DNA from: JANQKX01 sp039028695
GTDB taxonomy: Bacteria; Pseudomonadota; Alphaproteobacteria; Kiloniellales; Kiloniellaceae
DNA: 31,099 bases
Direction: 5' to 3'
Assembly: GCA_039028695.1 (NCBI GenBank)
Contig: JBCCHN010000053.1
Location: forward strand, 1-31,099
A model generated the notes under the pieces. It was not told the origin of the DNA, ran no database searches, and worked only from the letters and a program-made list of their open reading frames with translations. Positions 6,446 to 14,651 of the stretch are shown piece by piece (positions within the stretch are counted from its first letter, which is position 1; each line of letters opens with the position of its first letter). The position numbers and the translations under genes are program-made.

Positions 6446-8203
6446 TTAAGCTGCCCGGATTTCGGCTAAGAAGCGATTCACTTCCTGGCGCAACTTTTCA
6501 GACTGCACGGAAAGCTCGCCGGATGCGGCCAATACTTGGCTTGCTGATGCTCCACTTTCGCTGGCCGCTTGGGTTACACCGGCAATGTTTGAGGATACTT
6601 CCTGGGTGCCCTGCGCGGCTTCTTGTACATTGCGTGCGATCTCTTGGGTGGAGGCACCCTGTTCCTCAACGGCCGCGGCAATACCGCTAGCGATGCCATT
6701 CACTTCAGTAATAGTCCCACTAATACTCTCGATGGCCGTCACTGTATCTTCAGTGATTGATTGCATATTGCTTATCTGAGCGGAGATCTCTTCTGTCGCT
6801 TTGGCGGTTTGCGTGGCCAGGCTTTTGACTTCCGATGCCACGACGGCAAAGCCCTTGCCAGCCTCCCCAGCTCTCGCGGCTTCGATGGTGGCGTTCAGTG
6901 CCAAAAGGTTTGTCTGTTCAGCTATGTCGCTAATCAGACTAATGATCTGACCCACTTTTTCAGCAGCCTCGGCCATTCCCTGCACGGTATGGGTGGTCTT
7001 GTTGGCTTCGGCAACGGCTTTATTTGTGATCTCGGTAGATGTGGTCACCTGTTTGGTGATCTCGTTGACCGTGCAGGACAGTTCTTCGGTTGCTGCCGCG
7101 ACGGTGTTGACGTTGGAGGATGCCTCTTCTGAGGCCGCTGCAACGGCCGTGGCTTGGGCCGTCGTTTCCTCGGCAGTAGCTGTCATTGATTGGGCCGTAG
7201 CTTGCATTTCTGTAGAAGCCGACGAGACAGTTTCGACGATACTGCCGACAGATTGCTCCAGGTCGTCGGCCATCTTCAGCCGAGCCTCGCGGCGTTCTCT
7301 CGATAGAGTTTCTTTCTGCTCTGCTGCTTGCGCTTCCAGTTCCTTGTTTTCCAAAAGCTTGCCACGGAAAACCTCTAGAGCCTGAGCCACCTTGCCGATC
7401 TCATCGTTGGACCGGACTGTCACGGTCGTTTCCGTGTTACCGGATATTAGGGATTCAATCGCCCCGACGACTTCCCCAAGGGGCCTAATGATAACAGAAC
7501 GCACCAGCAGCCAGGAAAGCACCGCAACCGTAAGCAACACAATCACGGCAGACCAGATGATAAGTTCAATGGCTGCCTTTTCATCGGCTTCAGCGGTAAG
7601 AGCGGCTTGTGCTGTGAAGCGAACGATTTCCTTAAGAAGCGCTTCCAACTCATGATCAAGGGCTTCTTCCACGACTTCAATGCGTTCCGTCAACTCTCGG
7701 GCTTGAACAAGCTGTCCCCTTGAAAGGAGGTCGAAGCCTTCAAAGGCCAGGCGATCAAACTCAGCATGCTCAGCCTCAATCTTTTTGAGAATTTCCAAGA
7801 CATGCTGGAACTCTGTGAGTTCTTGCTCTGAGCGGGCGCTGGCGATGGCTTCTGCCGCGATTTCTTCGCCCACCTTAATTTCATGGTCTACAAGCTCAGC
7901 CAACTCGGTAAATCGACTAACAGCATGTTCGAATTGCTCTGCAGTATCTGCGCCTTGTGCCATGGACTCGCCATACCGCACGGCGCGCTCAAAATTGATC
8001 GCCTGTTCAAGCTGATGGACGGTTGTGTCCGAAATGATCTCTGTCAGGGGAATATCTCGCTCCGCGATAGATTCCAGCTCTCCGCCGAGTTTGCTCACTT
8101 CAGCCACCGCAAGAGCCGCAATACCAGCAAGGGCCGACAGACAAAGGCCAACGATACTCAACATCTTTATGCCAATGCTGAGGTTTTTTAAACGATCAAT
8201 CAT
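6446..8203 (-). CDS. Methyl-accepting chemotaxis protein
   Basis: A 585-residue transmembrane chemoreceptor. A first membrane helix (about 13-34) and a second (about 214-234) enclose a ~180-residue helical periplasmic region resembling a four-helix-bundle sensor, with no Cache or PAS motif. A HAMP domain (about 235-290) leads into the long coiled-coil signalling domain. The conserved hairpin tip is complete: DIAEQTNLLALNATIEAARA, then GEAGKGFAVVASEVKSLA (about 426-463), where CheA and CheW bind. Candidate methylation sites are the Glu/Gln/Ala-rich heptads on either side. The C-terminus lacks the NWETF-type CheR/CheB tether. A good Shine-Dalgarno (AAAGGA) lies 8 bases before the ATG. No che genes adjoin it, so it is an orphan receptor feeding a chemotaxis array encoded elsewhere; ligand unknown. 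Confidence 0.97.
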   Translation of the reverse strand: MIDRLKNLSIGIKMLSIVGLCLSALAGIAALAVAEVSKLGGELESIAERDIPLTEIISDTTVHQLEQAINFERAVRYGESMAQGADTAEQFEHAVSRFTELAELVDHEIKVGEEIAAEAIASARSEQELTEFQHVLEILKKIEAEHAEFDRLAFEGFDLLSRGQLVQARELTERIEVVEEALDHELEALLKEIVRFTAQAALTAEADEKAAIELIIWSAVIVLLTVAVLSWLLVRSVIIRPLGEVVGAIESLISGNTETTVTVRSNDEIGKVAQALEVFRGKLLENKELEAQAAEQKETLSRERREARLKMADDLEQSVGSIVETVSSASTEMQATAQSMTATAEETTAQATAVAAASEEASSNVNTVAAATEELSCTVNEITKQVTTSTEITNKAVAEANKTTHTVQGMAEAAEKVGQIISLISDIAEQTNLLALNATIEAARAGEAGKGFAVVASEVKSLATQTAKATEEISAQISNMQSITEDTVTAIESISGTITEVNGIASGIAAAVEEQGASTQEIARNVQEAAQGTQEVSSNIAGVTQAASESGASASQVLAASGELSVQSEKLRQEVNRFLAEIRAA

Positions 8204-9215
8204 TTCATATCCTTTTTGCTCTTCTCAGGCACAGGACGACCACTGGCCATTTGAGAAAGCACGGCCGGGTGTCATTCTGTGATGCAGAAGGTCTAAAGTA
8301 AGAATTTTTTCTAGAACTAGAACAGATGAATTTCGCCTCTGGTAGATCGGAGAATAGTGATCAGCCGTTTACCTTCTTGGCGGTCAGTACCGTCATGTGG
8401 AAAAGAGCCGGCGCCCTTCTTTAAGGGCAGTCTCCCGGCAAGAATCGGAGATCTGCGAGCGAAATTCATTACCTTGTCCTCACGTCAAAAAAACGTTGAA
8501 CAAATTTTCTAGTCGAAAATGATAAGGATAAGGTAAACGAACTTTTTACCATTGGTATAAGTGTCACTTTAATAATGAATTTTAAGCTTCAATTTATAAT
8601 CCGAGATTGTGTGTCCATTGCGAATTCGTTCTGTGACTGTCCACGATCAAGCTCCAACGGGTAAGCCTTCGCCCGCTGCGGACGGGATGCGGCACCGGGT
8701 ACCGTTTTACAGCAATGCTGTCATTGGCACCCAAGCATGCGAATTTAATCTCGACCAACCGATCTTGGGGGCAATTTTGGCAGCCGCTTGCGAATAGCGA
8801 TGTGTCTGAGAAGAATCAAAAAGGGAGTACATGACTCCGTCGGGCATGGCAGCAAGTAATCAACCATTGCATAACTGCCAGAATTTCTAGCACCTTTTCG
8901 GATGCGCCGAATCAGGGTTGAGAGAACATTTGGCATTGACCTTATGAATGATTGACTGGTCGTGATCCGATGGGATGATTTAGCGCGGACCGCCGAGCAT
9001 TGGTTGGGTCTTGTCTACAAATCGGTTTTCGAGCCAGATCGCATTGGTCTCGGGTAACCCTTGCGACGTTACAGTTTCGGCTGGATATCCGTGGAGAAAC
9101 AGGATTTTCAGATGCTGAAAGCATACGAAAAATTCTCAAGAGAAAATCAGGACCGCTCAATCCTTTCGGCAAAACAACAGCTGATAGGATGAGGCCCATG
9201 GCCTCTCCGTCATTC
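8204..9215. other. Long gene-poor stretch upstream of the chemoreceptor
   Basis: About 1 kb without a gene I can support. It holds the chemoreceptor leader and promoter, a hairpin at 8407-8439, and an AT-rich tract around 8500-8600. Opposing short frames at 8942-9217 (-) and 9000-9290 (+) have no recognisable motif. A short plus-strand run near 8960-9055 (RTAEHWLGLVYKSVFEPDRI) reads like protein but stops quickly and may be a remnant. Confidence 0.55.
8407..8439 (-). terminator. Two-part hairpin in the chemoreceptor leader region
   Basis: An outer stem pairs GCCGG (8407-8411) with CCGGC (8435-8439), and an inner stem pairs GCCCTT (8413-8418) with AAGGGC (8423-8428). On the minus strand it is followed by CTCTTTTCC, so it could terminate or attenuate leftward transcription about 200 bases before the chemoreceptor start. 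No gene upstream on that strand obviously needs a terminator here. Confidence 0.45.
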
Positions 9216-9235
9216 AAAAGTGATCGTCAGCGATC
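9216..9235 (-). terminator. Weak terminator of the histidine kinase gene
   Basis: On the minus strand, GATCG-CTGA-CGATC forms a 5-bp stem followed by ACTTTT, about 20 bases after the kinase stop. The stem is short, so termination is likely weak. A second small dyad, GAGGCC-CAT-GGCCTC (9191-9205), lies just beyond. Confidence 0.4.
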
Positions 9236-9253
9236 GAGACCCTTGTGTCTTTG

Positions 9254-11212
9254 TCAATCTGGCGGTGGAGTTATTGCGCGCGGCAGGTAAAGCGCGACAG
9301 TCGTTCCCTGGCCTGGCTCGCTTTTTATGGTTACGTGACCGCCTGACTGCTTGGCAAAGCCATAGACCATCGAAAGTCCCAGGCCACTTCCCTGGCCGAC
9401 TTCTTTGGTCGTGTAAAAGGGATTGAAGGCATTTTCCTTTACAGCCTGCGGCATGCCGTGACCGTCATCAGTCACAAAAATACCAATGAAGTCCCCCGCT
9501 AGGTCCTGTTCGGCGCCAGAGGACTGGGACCCGCTAAACACGATTTCTTGGCAGGTAATCGTCAGACGCCCACCTTCAGGCATCGCGTCTCTTGCATTAA
9601 TGGCGAGATTGAGGATTGAAGCTTCGAGCAGTGCATTATCGGCAAGTACCGGCCACAGGTCAGACGATATATCAGCACGCACAAAGACGTCCTCTCCCAA
9701 TGTGCGCTCTAGCAACTTCAACATACCAGCGAAAAGGTCTGCCAAACTGATTGACCGAGGGCGGAGGGGTTGCTGTCGAGCAAATGCCAGAAGGCTGTCA
9801 ATCAGAGCTGCGCCGCTCTCCGAAGCCCTCATGATAGCTTGCAGCGCCGACCTATGGCGGCCGGCCTTGTCCATCAAAAGCTCGGTATTGCCCTGAATGA
9901 CTGCAAGAAGATTGTTGAAATCGTGCGCCACGCCACCGGTCAACTGTCCAACGGCCTCCATCTTTTGGGCTTGATACAATGCCAAATCTCGCTGCCTGGC
10001 GTCCGTGACATCCTGTGTGACCCCAAATATCCTCGTAGCCTCGCCCTCATCGTCGAATTCCGGTCTGGCTTCTCCGGCAATTATCCTAACTTTGCCGTCG
10101 GGTCTTACAATTCGATATTCAAAAGAATAGGGCCGTTTTTCGGCAAGCGCTGCCTCTCTTTTTTCAGTGGATTGTTTCAGATCATCCGGATGAATTACCG
10201 CTATGAAATGCTCGAGGCTAGGATTGAAGGTGTCACTATCGACGCCAAAAATTCGATATAGCTGGTCAGACCAAAAAGAGAATTGCTCCGCCTTGAGGTC
10301 AAGAATCCAATGGCCGATCTGGCCAATGCGTTGAGCTTGCTTGAGTTCGCTTTCGCGCTTTTTTAGCTCTTCTAACAAAAGGAACCGCTCGGTTACATCT
10401 TGAAGAGTTCCTCTTGTGCGTAAATGTTTTCCATCGACGTCGAATTCAGGCTCGCCAATTTCTCTCACATAGCGAAGCTCGTTACCCGAATTAACGAATT
10501 TGTACTCAATGTCGTAACTTGTCCGGGCTTCTGAAGCATTCTTAACTGCTGCGAAATAGCGTGATCTATCTTGAACGTGAACCCATCGGAGGTGTTCGTC
10601 CGATGAAACGAAAACATCAATGGCTTGGCTGGGGTCGGTCATGCCGATGATCTTTGCAAATTCGGCTGAACACCAGATTAGTTTGTCATCAATCTCATCC
10701 CAAACCCAGTACCCGAGCCCTGCAATCCTGACAGCAAGTGAAAGGCGCTTTTCGCTTTCCCGACGTTCGTGTTCGGCCTCTCGAATTTCTGTCAAGTTGT
10801 GCCATGTGCCAAAGTTGCCGACAAACTTGCCACTTTCGTCGAACTCAGGCTGAGATATCTCGCGCAAATATAGAGTGCGTTTGTTCGGTCCGAAAAAACG
10901 GTACTCAACCTCATGCCCTGTGCTTTCACGCTCTGCTTCCCAAAAGACCTTGGCGACCCGGTTCCTGTCATCCGGATGTATCCGAGCCAGAACTTCCTCG
11001 TCAGATCGCGGCAGCTGTTCAGGCGGAAGACCAAACAATCCTTGCGGATTTTCGGGAAAGAATTGAATGCGTCGTGTGGATTTCGACCATCTCCAAACGC
11101 ATATTTTGGTGCGTTCCAATGCCTTCAGGAGATGGGGGCTGGAATCGTTGCTCAATGTGCAATTCTCAGTCGATTCGTCCTGCGAACGCCGATCGGTAGG
11201 TACATCGGACAC
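9254..11212 (-). CDS. Three-PAS hybrid-type sensor histidine kinase without receiver domain
   Basis: 652 residues with no membrane segment, so probably cytoplasmic. Three PAS_3-type sensor domains follow one another (about 30-145, 160-280, 295-405); each has an IHPDD-like or equivalent loop, an EYRF/EYKF/EYRI strand, and ends in a PAC segment (FGTWHNLTE, RGTLQDVTE, FGVTQDVTD). The phosphoacceptor helix is QLTGGVAHDFNNLL with His at about 430, the form typical of hybrid PAS kinases. The ATPase domain shows the N box NLAINARDAM, G1 DDGHGM, F box FNPFYTTK and G2 GQGSGLGLSM. Such kinases usually end in a receiver domain; this one stops right after the ATPase, and no response regulator lies nearby. 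The start is a GTG with no clear Shine-Dalgarno. An overlapping frame from an ATG at 11265 (MSIDDIEEWDNPFLATTL...) could be the true N-terminus if a frameshift is present. Confidence 0.95.
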   Translation of the reverse strand: MSDVPTDRRSQDESTENCTLSNDSSPHLLKALERTKICVWRWSKSTRRIQFFPENPQGLFGLPPEQLPRSDEEVLARIHPDDRNRVAKVFWEAERESTGHEVEYRFFGPNKRTLYLREISQPEFDESGKFVGNFGTWHNLTEIREAEHERRESEKRLSLAVRIAGLGYWVWDEIDDKLIWCSAEFAKIIGMTDPSQAIDVFVSSDEHLRWVHVQDRSRYFAAVKNASEARTSYDIEYKFVNSGNELRYVREIGEPEFDVDGKHLRTRGTLQDVTERFLLLEELKKRESELKQAQRIGQIGHWILDLKAEQFSFWSDQLYRIFGVDSDTFNPSLEHFIAVIHPDDLKQSTEKREAALAEKRPYSFEYRIVRPDGKVRIIAGEARPEFDDEGEATRIFGVTQDVTDARQRDLALYQAQKMEAVGQLTGGVAHDFNNLLAVIQGNTELLMDKAGRHRSALQAIMRASESGAALIDSLLAFARQQPLRPRSISLADLFAGMLKLLERTLGEDVFVRADISSDLWPVLADNALLEASILNLAINARDAMPEGGRLTITCQEIVFSGSQSSGAEQDLAGDFIGIFVTDDGHGMPQAVKENAFNPFYTTKEVGQGSGLGLSMVYGFAKQSGGHVTIKSEPGQGTTVALYLPRAITPPPD

Positions 11213-11677
11213 AAAGTAGTTGCCAAAAACGGGTTATCCCATTCTTCAATATCGTCTATCGACATATTGGTCCAGTTTGCTGCCTGAGAGTTTCTAGAAA
11301 TTTAGTCCCAAACGGCTATCAAAAATTGGCAATGCACGCTGTAGTACATCATCTCCTAAAACTCCTATTCGATTTCGAAAGCGGCTATTTGCCAGCTGTT
11401 GATTACTAGCAAGCCTGGCGCGACCAGCGGACATGCGACCGCTCTTACCCCAATCTTGGACCTCATCTATCCGGAGGGCACAAGCTCTCGTCACTCAATC
11501 CGAAACGTTGGTGCTAAGGTTGGTGTAAGTATGTCGGAACTCACGAAAGGTGACTGCGGAACGGCCCCTGTTGGTAGGTGTTCTTTCAAACCAAATAACA
11601 CCCAAGTATCAGCGCCGTGCTGCTCATATATTACCCTGAGCGGGCTGTCCCTTCGCGGGGCCGGGCTTTTTTTGAGC
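11213..11677. other. Gene-poor stretch between the kinase and a small coiled-coil gene
   Basis: No gene I can support. It presumably carries the kinase promoter at its left end. Near the right end, a GC-rich run followed by seven T's (about 11637-11674) looks like a terminator at first glance, but I could not find a good stem. It lies just past the stop of the small gene at 11678-11896, on the side where that gene's transcript would end. Confidence 0.55.
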
Positions 11678-11896
11678 CTATTCGCTAAGCTGGTCGCGTC
11701 TTTTTTCTAGAAAATCAATGGTACGCTCAAATTGATCGATCATACCCTTTTGTCGACCGATGGCCTCTTGCTGACCTTCCTCGGTCCAATGGGCCCCAAA
11801 GGAAGACCGTATTCTACCCGCTTCCAACAAGTCCAAAACTTCCTTCATTCCGCCTAATTCTTTGCGCAACTCTTCGATGCGTTTGTCAACGGTCAT
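11678..11896 (-). CDS. Small coiled-coil protein of unknown function
   Basis: A 72-residue, highly charged protein that should be largely helical: MTVDKRIEELRKELGGMKEV and, at the end, ERTIDFLEKRRDQLSE have heptad-like spacing of hydrophobics. It has no signal peptide, Cys or membrane segment. The start is supported by a strong Shine-Dalgarno (AGAAAGGAAACAAA before the ATG). I do not recognise a family. The coiled-coil ends with a central less helical part (FGAHWTEEGQQEA) suggest a small antiparallel hairpin, as in some adaptor or structural proteins. It lies between tRNA-Pro and the kinase and shares no obvious operon. Confidence 0.75.
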   Translation of the reverse strand: MTVDKRIEELRKELGGMKEVLDLLEAGRIRSSFGAHWTEEGQQEAIGRQKGMIDQFERTIDFLEKRRDQLSE

Positions 11897-12009
11897 TTTG
11901 TTTCCTTTCTGTGTGAACGGGCAGGGAACAAGAGGTTTTTGCGTACCCCTTTGCGTGTCGCCTTGGCAATATAAATTTTGCGGAATGTCAGGTACGTCTC
12001 TGTAATTCC

Positions 12010-12086
12010 TGGTCGGGGAGAGAGGATTCGAACCTCCGGCCCCTACGTCCCGAACGTAGTGCTCTACCAGGCTGAGCTACTCCCCG
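12010..12086 (-). tRNA. tRNA-Pro (anticodon CGG)
   Basis: On the minus strand a complete 77-base cloverleaf begins CGGGGAGTAGCTCAGCCTGG and ends in TCTCTCCCCGACCA. The acceptor stem CGGGGAG pairs with CTCCCCG; the anticodon stem CTACG/CGTAG holds the loop TTCGGGA, giving anticodon CGG, which reads the proline codon CCG. The T-loop GTTCGAATC is canonical and CCA is encoded. No integrase or duplicated tRNA 3' end is visible beside it. Confidence 0.97.
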
Positions 12087-12233
12087 GCCGATTGGCTTAT
12101 CCCAGGTTCGCTCAGATTGAGCTGTCCGGGGCCAAGCGCTGTTGGCGCCGGCGGGGTTATAGACCCTTGGCCAGGCCTTGGCAATGGCCATGACCATGGC
12201 GAATTTTGTTTATTTTGCAAGGACCGTCAGATT

Positions 12234-13364
12234 TTAGGCAGCCAACTGACGCAGCTTGGACATCAGGTAATCGATGTCCTCCTCGGTCATCTTCGAGGCG
12301 GGGTCCTCGAACTGGGTCAGCAGGCGCTCGATCATGCGCTGCATGAAACGTTCTCGGTCGTGGGCTTGGCCGTCATAGTCGGTCTCGTCGGCCAGATGAG
12401 CAGCGGCGCGCAGGGCGGCAACAAAGCGTTGTGGGATTTCGGCTCGCTGGCAGAGTGAATTGAGCCCCAAGGGACCGGAATCGTGGATTAAAAGTCGGGC
12501 GTTTTTCAAGGGGATTCTGGCCAGCCGGGCCATGGCACATTCGAAAAAGGCCAGGTCGCCAACACAGATCGCCCGCATGACCAGCGACGGTGTAAGCCGC
12601 CCATTGGCCTCTAGCCGGAGTACCAGGTCCTCCAACTCCTCAATGTTCGAGGCGGAATTCAGCAGGGAAACAGTGGCCCGCTCGCGGACCTGGAGCACCA
12701 AATTGCTGGCATCGTCTTGGGAGAGGTCGTGATTGTCGACCAGGTAAGACTTCATTTTTTGGGACAGCGCCGAGACAATTTTTTCCGAAATAGCGGTGGG
12801 AAGGTTGTTACGCCGCGAGAGGGAGTCGGCGACCGAGGGGCTATCTTGAAATTGGTCCAAAACTCGGTTGAAGTGGTCGCTATCCAAGTCAGCCCCTTCG
12901 TTTGCGACCAGGTGGGCGACCGCGTTTTCGTTGCCCGTGTCGATAACCGCATGGGCAACGGTGCCCGACAGGCTGGGGCGCTGGGCGATCGCTACCTGTC
13001 TCGTCTCGCAGCCGCCGCGCAGAAGCTCGATCAGATCCGCATCGCTGAGCACTTCAGAAAACTTCAAAATCGGCAAGGCGACAGAGTCCACGTCGTGTGC
13101 CAGGGTGAGCGCAACATCGTGAGGTAAATCCGCCGTTGTCTTCAGGTGGGCGGCCAATGCCTCGCGCACCCTCAGCTCGGCGTCTTTCGCCAGGATCCGG
13201 AAAATATCCTCTGCCTGGGCCCGTTCCTTGGGTCCCATGGCGCCGGAGGTGATTTGGTATTGATGGGCAATTTTGATCGTCGTCTCGACCCTTTGCGTGG
13301 GCGAGGGGTCGTGGAGCAGCTTTTCCACATCCGATTGGCTTAATGTGCTGGCAGAGTTGTCCAT
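12234..13364 (-). CDS. DUF2336 domain-containing protein
   Basis: A predicted 376-residue soluble, almost wholly helical protein of the DUF2336 family, found mainly in Alphaproteobacteria and of unknown function. Helical repeats run through the sequence (for example VREALAAHLKTTADLPHDVA, LDQFQDSPSVADSLSRRNNL and RLEANGRLTPSLVMRAICVG), consistent with a HEAT/ARM-like solenoid that would bind a protein partner. The C-terminus KMTEEDIDYLMSKLRQLAA looks like a separate capping helix pair. The ATG at 13364 has a good Shine-Dalgarno (GAGAGGATCC); an upstream in-frame start at 13451 would add 29 residues without one. It is single, upstream of tRNA-Pro. Confidence 0.85.
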   Translation of the reverse strand: MDNSASTLSQSDVEKLLHDPSPTQRVETTIKIAHQYQITSGAMGPKERAQAEDIFRILAKDAELRVREALAAHLKTTADLPHDVALTLAHDVDSVALPILKFSEVLSDADLIELLRGGCETRQVAIAQRPSLSGTVAHAVIDTGNENAVAHLVANEGADLDSDHFNRVLDQFQDSPSVADSLSRRNNLPTAISEKIVSALSQKMKSYLVDNHDLSQDDASNLVLQVRERATVSLLNSASNIEELEDLVLRLEANGRLTPSLVMRAICVGDLAFFECAMARLARIPLKNARLLIHDSGPLGLNSLCQRAEIPQRFVAALRAAAHLADETDYDGQAHDRERFMQRMIERLLTQFEDPASKMTEEDIDYLMSKLRQLAA

Positions 13365-13637
13365 GGATCCTCTCGAGGTTACCAAGGGCCAAGCCGTCGC
13401 CAATCCTGTACAATCGGCGCCGCGACCGTATCGGGGAATAAGTATGAGCAAACAGGCTTAACGACCGCTTAATCGGACACCCGTCTAATGCAAATTTCGA
13501 GCAAACTTTCACCGAACGTCCTCATCATCCACGATCGTCGGGCAAGTATTGAGAGTTTAAAGCGAATGACGAGTTCTCGTAATGATTAGAATTTCGCCAC
13601 CTGTATGCTTTTCCCGCCTTTTTTGGATCCTCGGCTC
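13365..13637. other. Divergent intergenic region with a 33-codon ORF
   Basis: This region separates the DUF2336 gene (leftward) from a DMT gene (rightward). A 33-codon plus-strand frame at 13488-13589 reads SPNVLIIHDRRASIESLKRM, which resembles the first strand and helix of a receiver domain, but with His where the acidic pair should be. It has no Shine-Dalgarno, and I regard it as chance or a scrap. Confidence 0.4.
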
Positions 13638-13682
13638 GGGTTAGGCCTCGTGTTGGGTTAGGCCTCGTGTTGGGTTAGGCCT
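13638..13682. repeat. 17-bp tandem repeat (2.6 copies) before a DMT gene
   Basis: The unit GGGTTAGGCCTCGTGTT occurs at 13638-13654 and 13655-13671 without mismatch, and an 11-base third copy (GGGTTAGGCCT) at 13672-13682. Each unit carries the palindrome AGGCCT. The array ends 21 bases before the ATG of the DMT gene, so it overlaps the likely promoter or leader and could be an iterated operator or a slipped-strand array. Confidence 0.92.
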
Positions 13683-13703
13683 AGAGTAAAGGTAGGGGAG
13701 AGC

Positions 13704-14621
13704 ATGCCCGTTAAAATTCGTTTCCTGGCGATTGTATTGTTGTTGTTCATGGGAACCGTCTGGGGCGCGGTTTTTTCCCTGGCCAAGATTGCCATCGACG
13801 ATGGGGCGACGCCTTTGGGAATGGTGCTTTGGCAAGTTGCTTTTGGTGGTCTCTTTTTGCTGGCGATCGCAATGGTCCGCGGCCATCCACCGTCCTTAAG
13901 CTTGCCGGTGGTACGCTTCAATTTGGTTTGCGGCTTTGTTGGGTCGACCCTGCCCTCGGTAGGGCTTTATGCGGCGGCGGTTCACCTGTCGGCCGGGGTA
14001 ATCTCTATTGCCGTGGCCTTCATGCCTCTGGCGACCTATGCGCTCTCGCTTCTCTGTCGTATTGAGAAACTTTCGCCGGTCCGGTTCCTGGGCATCGTCT
14101 TTGGGTTTGCTGCTGTTGCCCTCTTGGTTCTGCCTGAGGACAGCCTTCCCCAAGCCGGTTTGGCCCCTTGGGTGCTGCTCGCCATCGGCGCCAGTAGCGG
14201 TTATGCGGTAGAAAACATCTATATTGCGCTGCGTCGTCCGCCCGGATTGGACTCCCTGGGATTGGGCTGTGGCCGGCAACTGGCTGCGGCGGTCATTCTT
14301 GGGCCCCTGGTCCTAGTTGCCGATCAAGGTATTCCGCTGTTGACGTCTTGGGGGCCACTGCAATGGGTGGTGACCGCCATGGCCATCGGCAGCGCTCTGG
14401 CCTACACCTGTTTTTTGGTGGTGATCAAGCTTGCCGGCCCGGTCTTTGCCAGCCTCACCGCCTATTTGGTGACCATTGCGGGCATTTTTTGGGGCATGGC
14501 GCTTTTTGGGGAACGCCACTCTCACTGGATTTGGTTGGCCTTGGCCATGATGCTGTGCGGTGTTGCTTTGGTTCGGCCCCGACAGCGCCGCGAGGTCGCA
14601 GCCTCCCAAAAAGCTCCTTAA
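13704..14621 (+). CDS. DMT superfamily (EamA) transporter A
   Basis: 305 residues with ten predicted membrane helices in two EamA repeats, the standard architecture of drug/metabolite exporters. Diagnostic stretches are GTVWGAVFSLAKIA in helix 1, SAGVISIAVAFMPLATYALS in the third/fourth helix pair, and FASLTAYLVTIAGIFWGMAL in the second repeat. It probably exports an amino acid, metabolite or drug across the inner membrane by proton exchange; the substrate is unknown. The ATG has a clear Shine-Dalgarno (GGGGAGAGC). It is clearly paralogous to the transporter at 29830-30747, sharing WGA..SL.KIA, PE-x-SLP-x-AG, AGPV-x-AS-x-TAY and a closing L-V-R-P-R. It converges on another DMT gene 30 bases downstream. 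Confidence 0.93.
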   Translation: MPVKIRFLAIVLLLFMGTVWGAVFSLAKIAIDDGATPLGMVLWQVAFGGLFLLAIAMVRGHPPSLSLPVVRFNLVCGFVGSTLPSVGLYAAAVHLSAGVISIAVAFMPLATYALSLLCRIEKLSPVRFLGIVFGFAAVALLVLPEDSLPQAGLAPWVLLAIGASSGYAVENIYIALRRPPGLDSLGLGCGRQLAAAVILGPLVLVADQGIPLLTSWGPLQWVVTAMAIGSALAYTCFLVVIKLAGPVFASLTAYLVTIAGIFWGMALFGERHSHWIWLALAMMLCGVALVRPRQRREVAASQKAP

Positions 14622-14651
14622 GAGAAGCGCTAAGATTTTGCCTTTTGCAGG

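Noticed and set aside
8942..9290. Opposing frames of about 90 codons each in the chemoreceptor/kinase gap
   Set aside because: Neither has recognisable motifs or a ribosome-binding site; one overlaps the end of the kinase gene.
11637..11674. GC-rich run followed by seven T's, resembling a rho-independent terminator
   Set aside because: I could not pair the GC-rich part into a convincing stem in either direction, and no plus-strand gene ends there.
12010..12086. tRNA-Pro as an integration site for a mobile island
   Set aside because: No integrase and no repeat of the tRNA 3' end is visible within the window.
11988..12197. Open frames on both strands across the tRNA region
   Set aside because: They run through the tRNA-Pro gene and have no motif; the tRNA explains the sequence.
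13488..13589. 33-codon frame resembling the start of a receiver domain
   Set aside because: Too short, no ribosome site, and His replaces the acidic pair; probably chance.
13638..13682. Tandem repeats considered as a CRISPR array
   Set aside because: The units adjoin with no spacers, are only 17 bp, and no cas gene is present.
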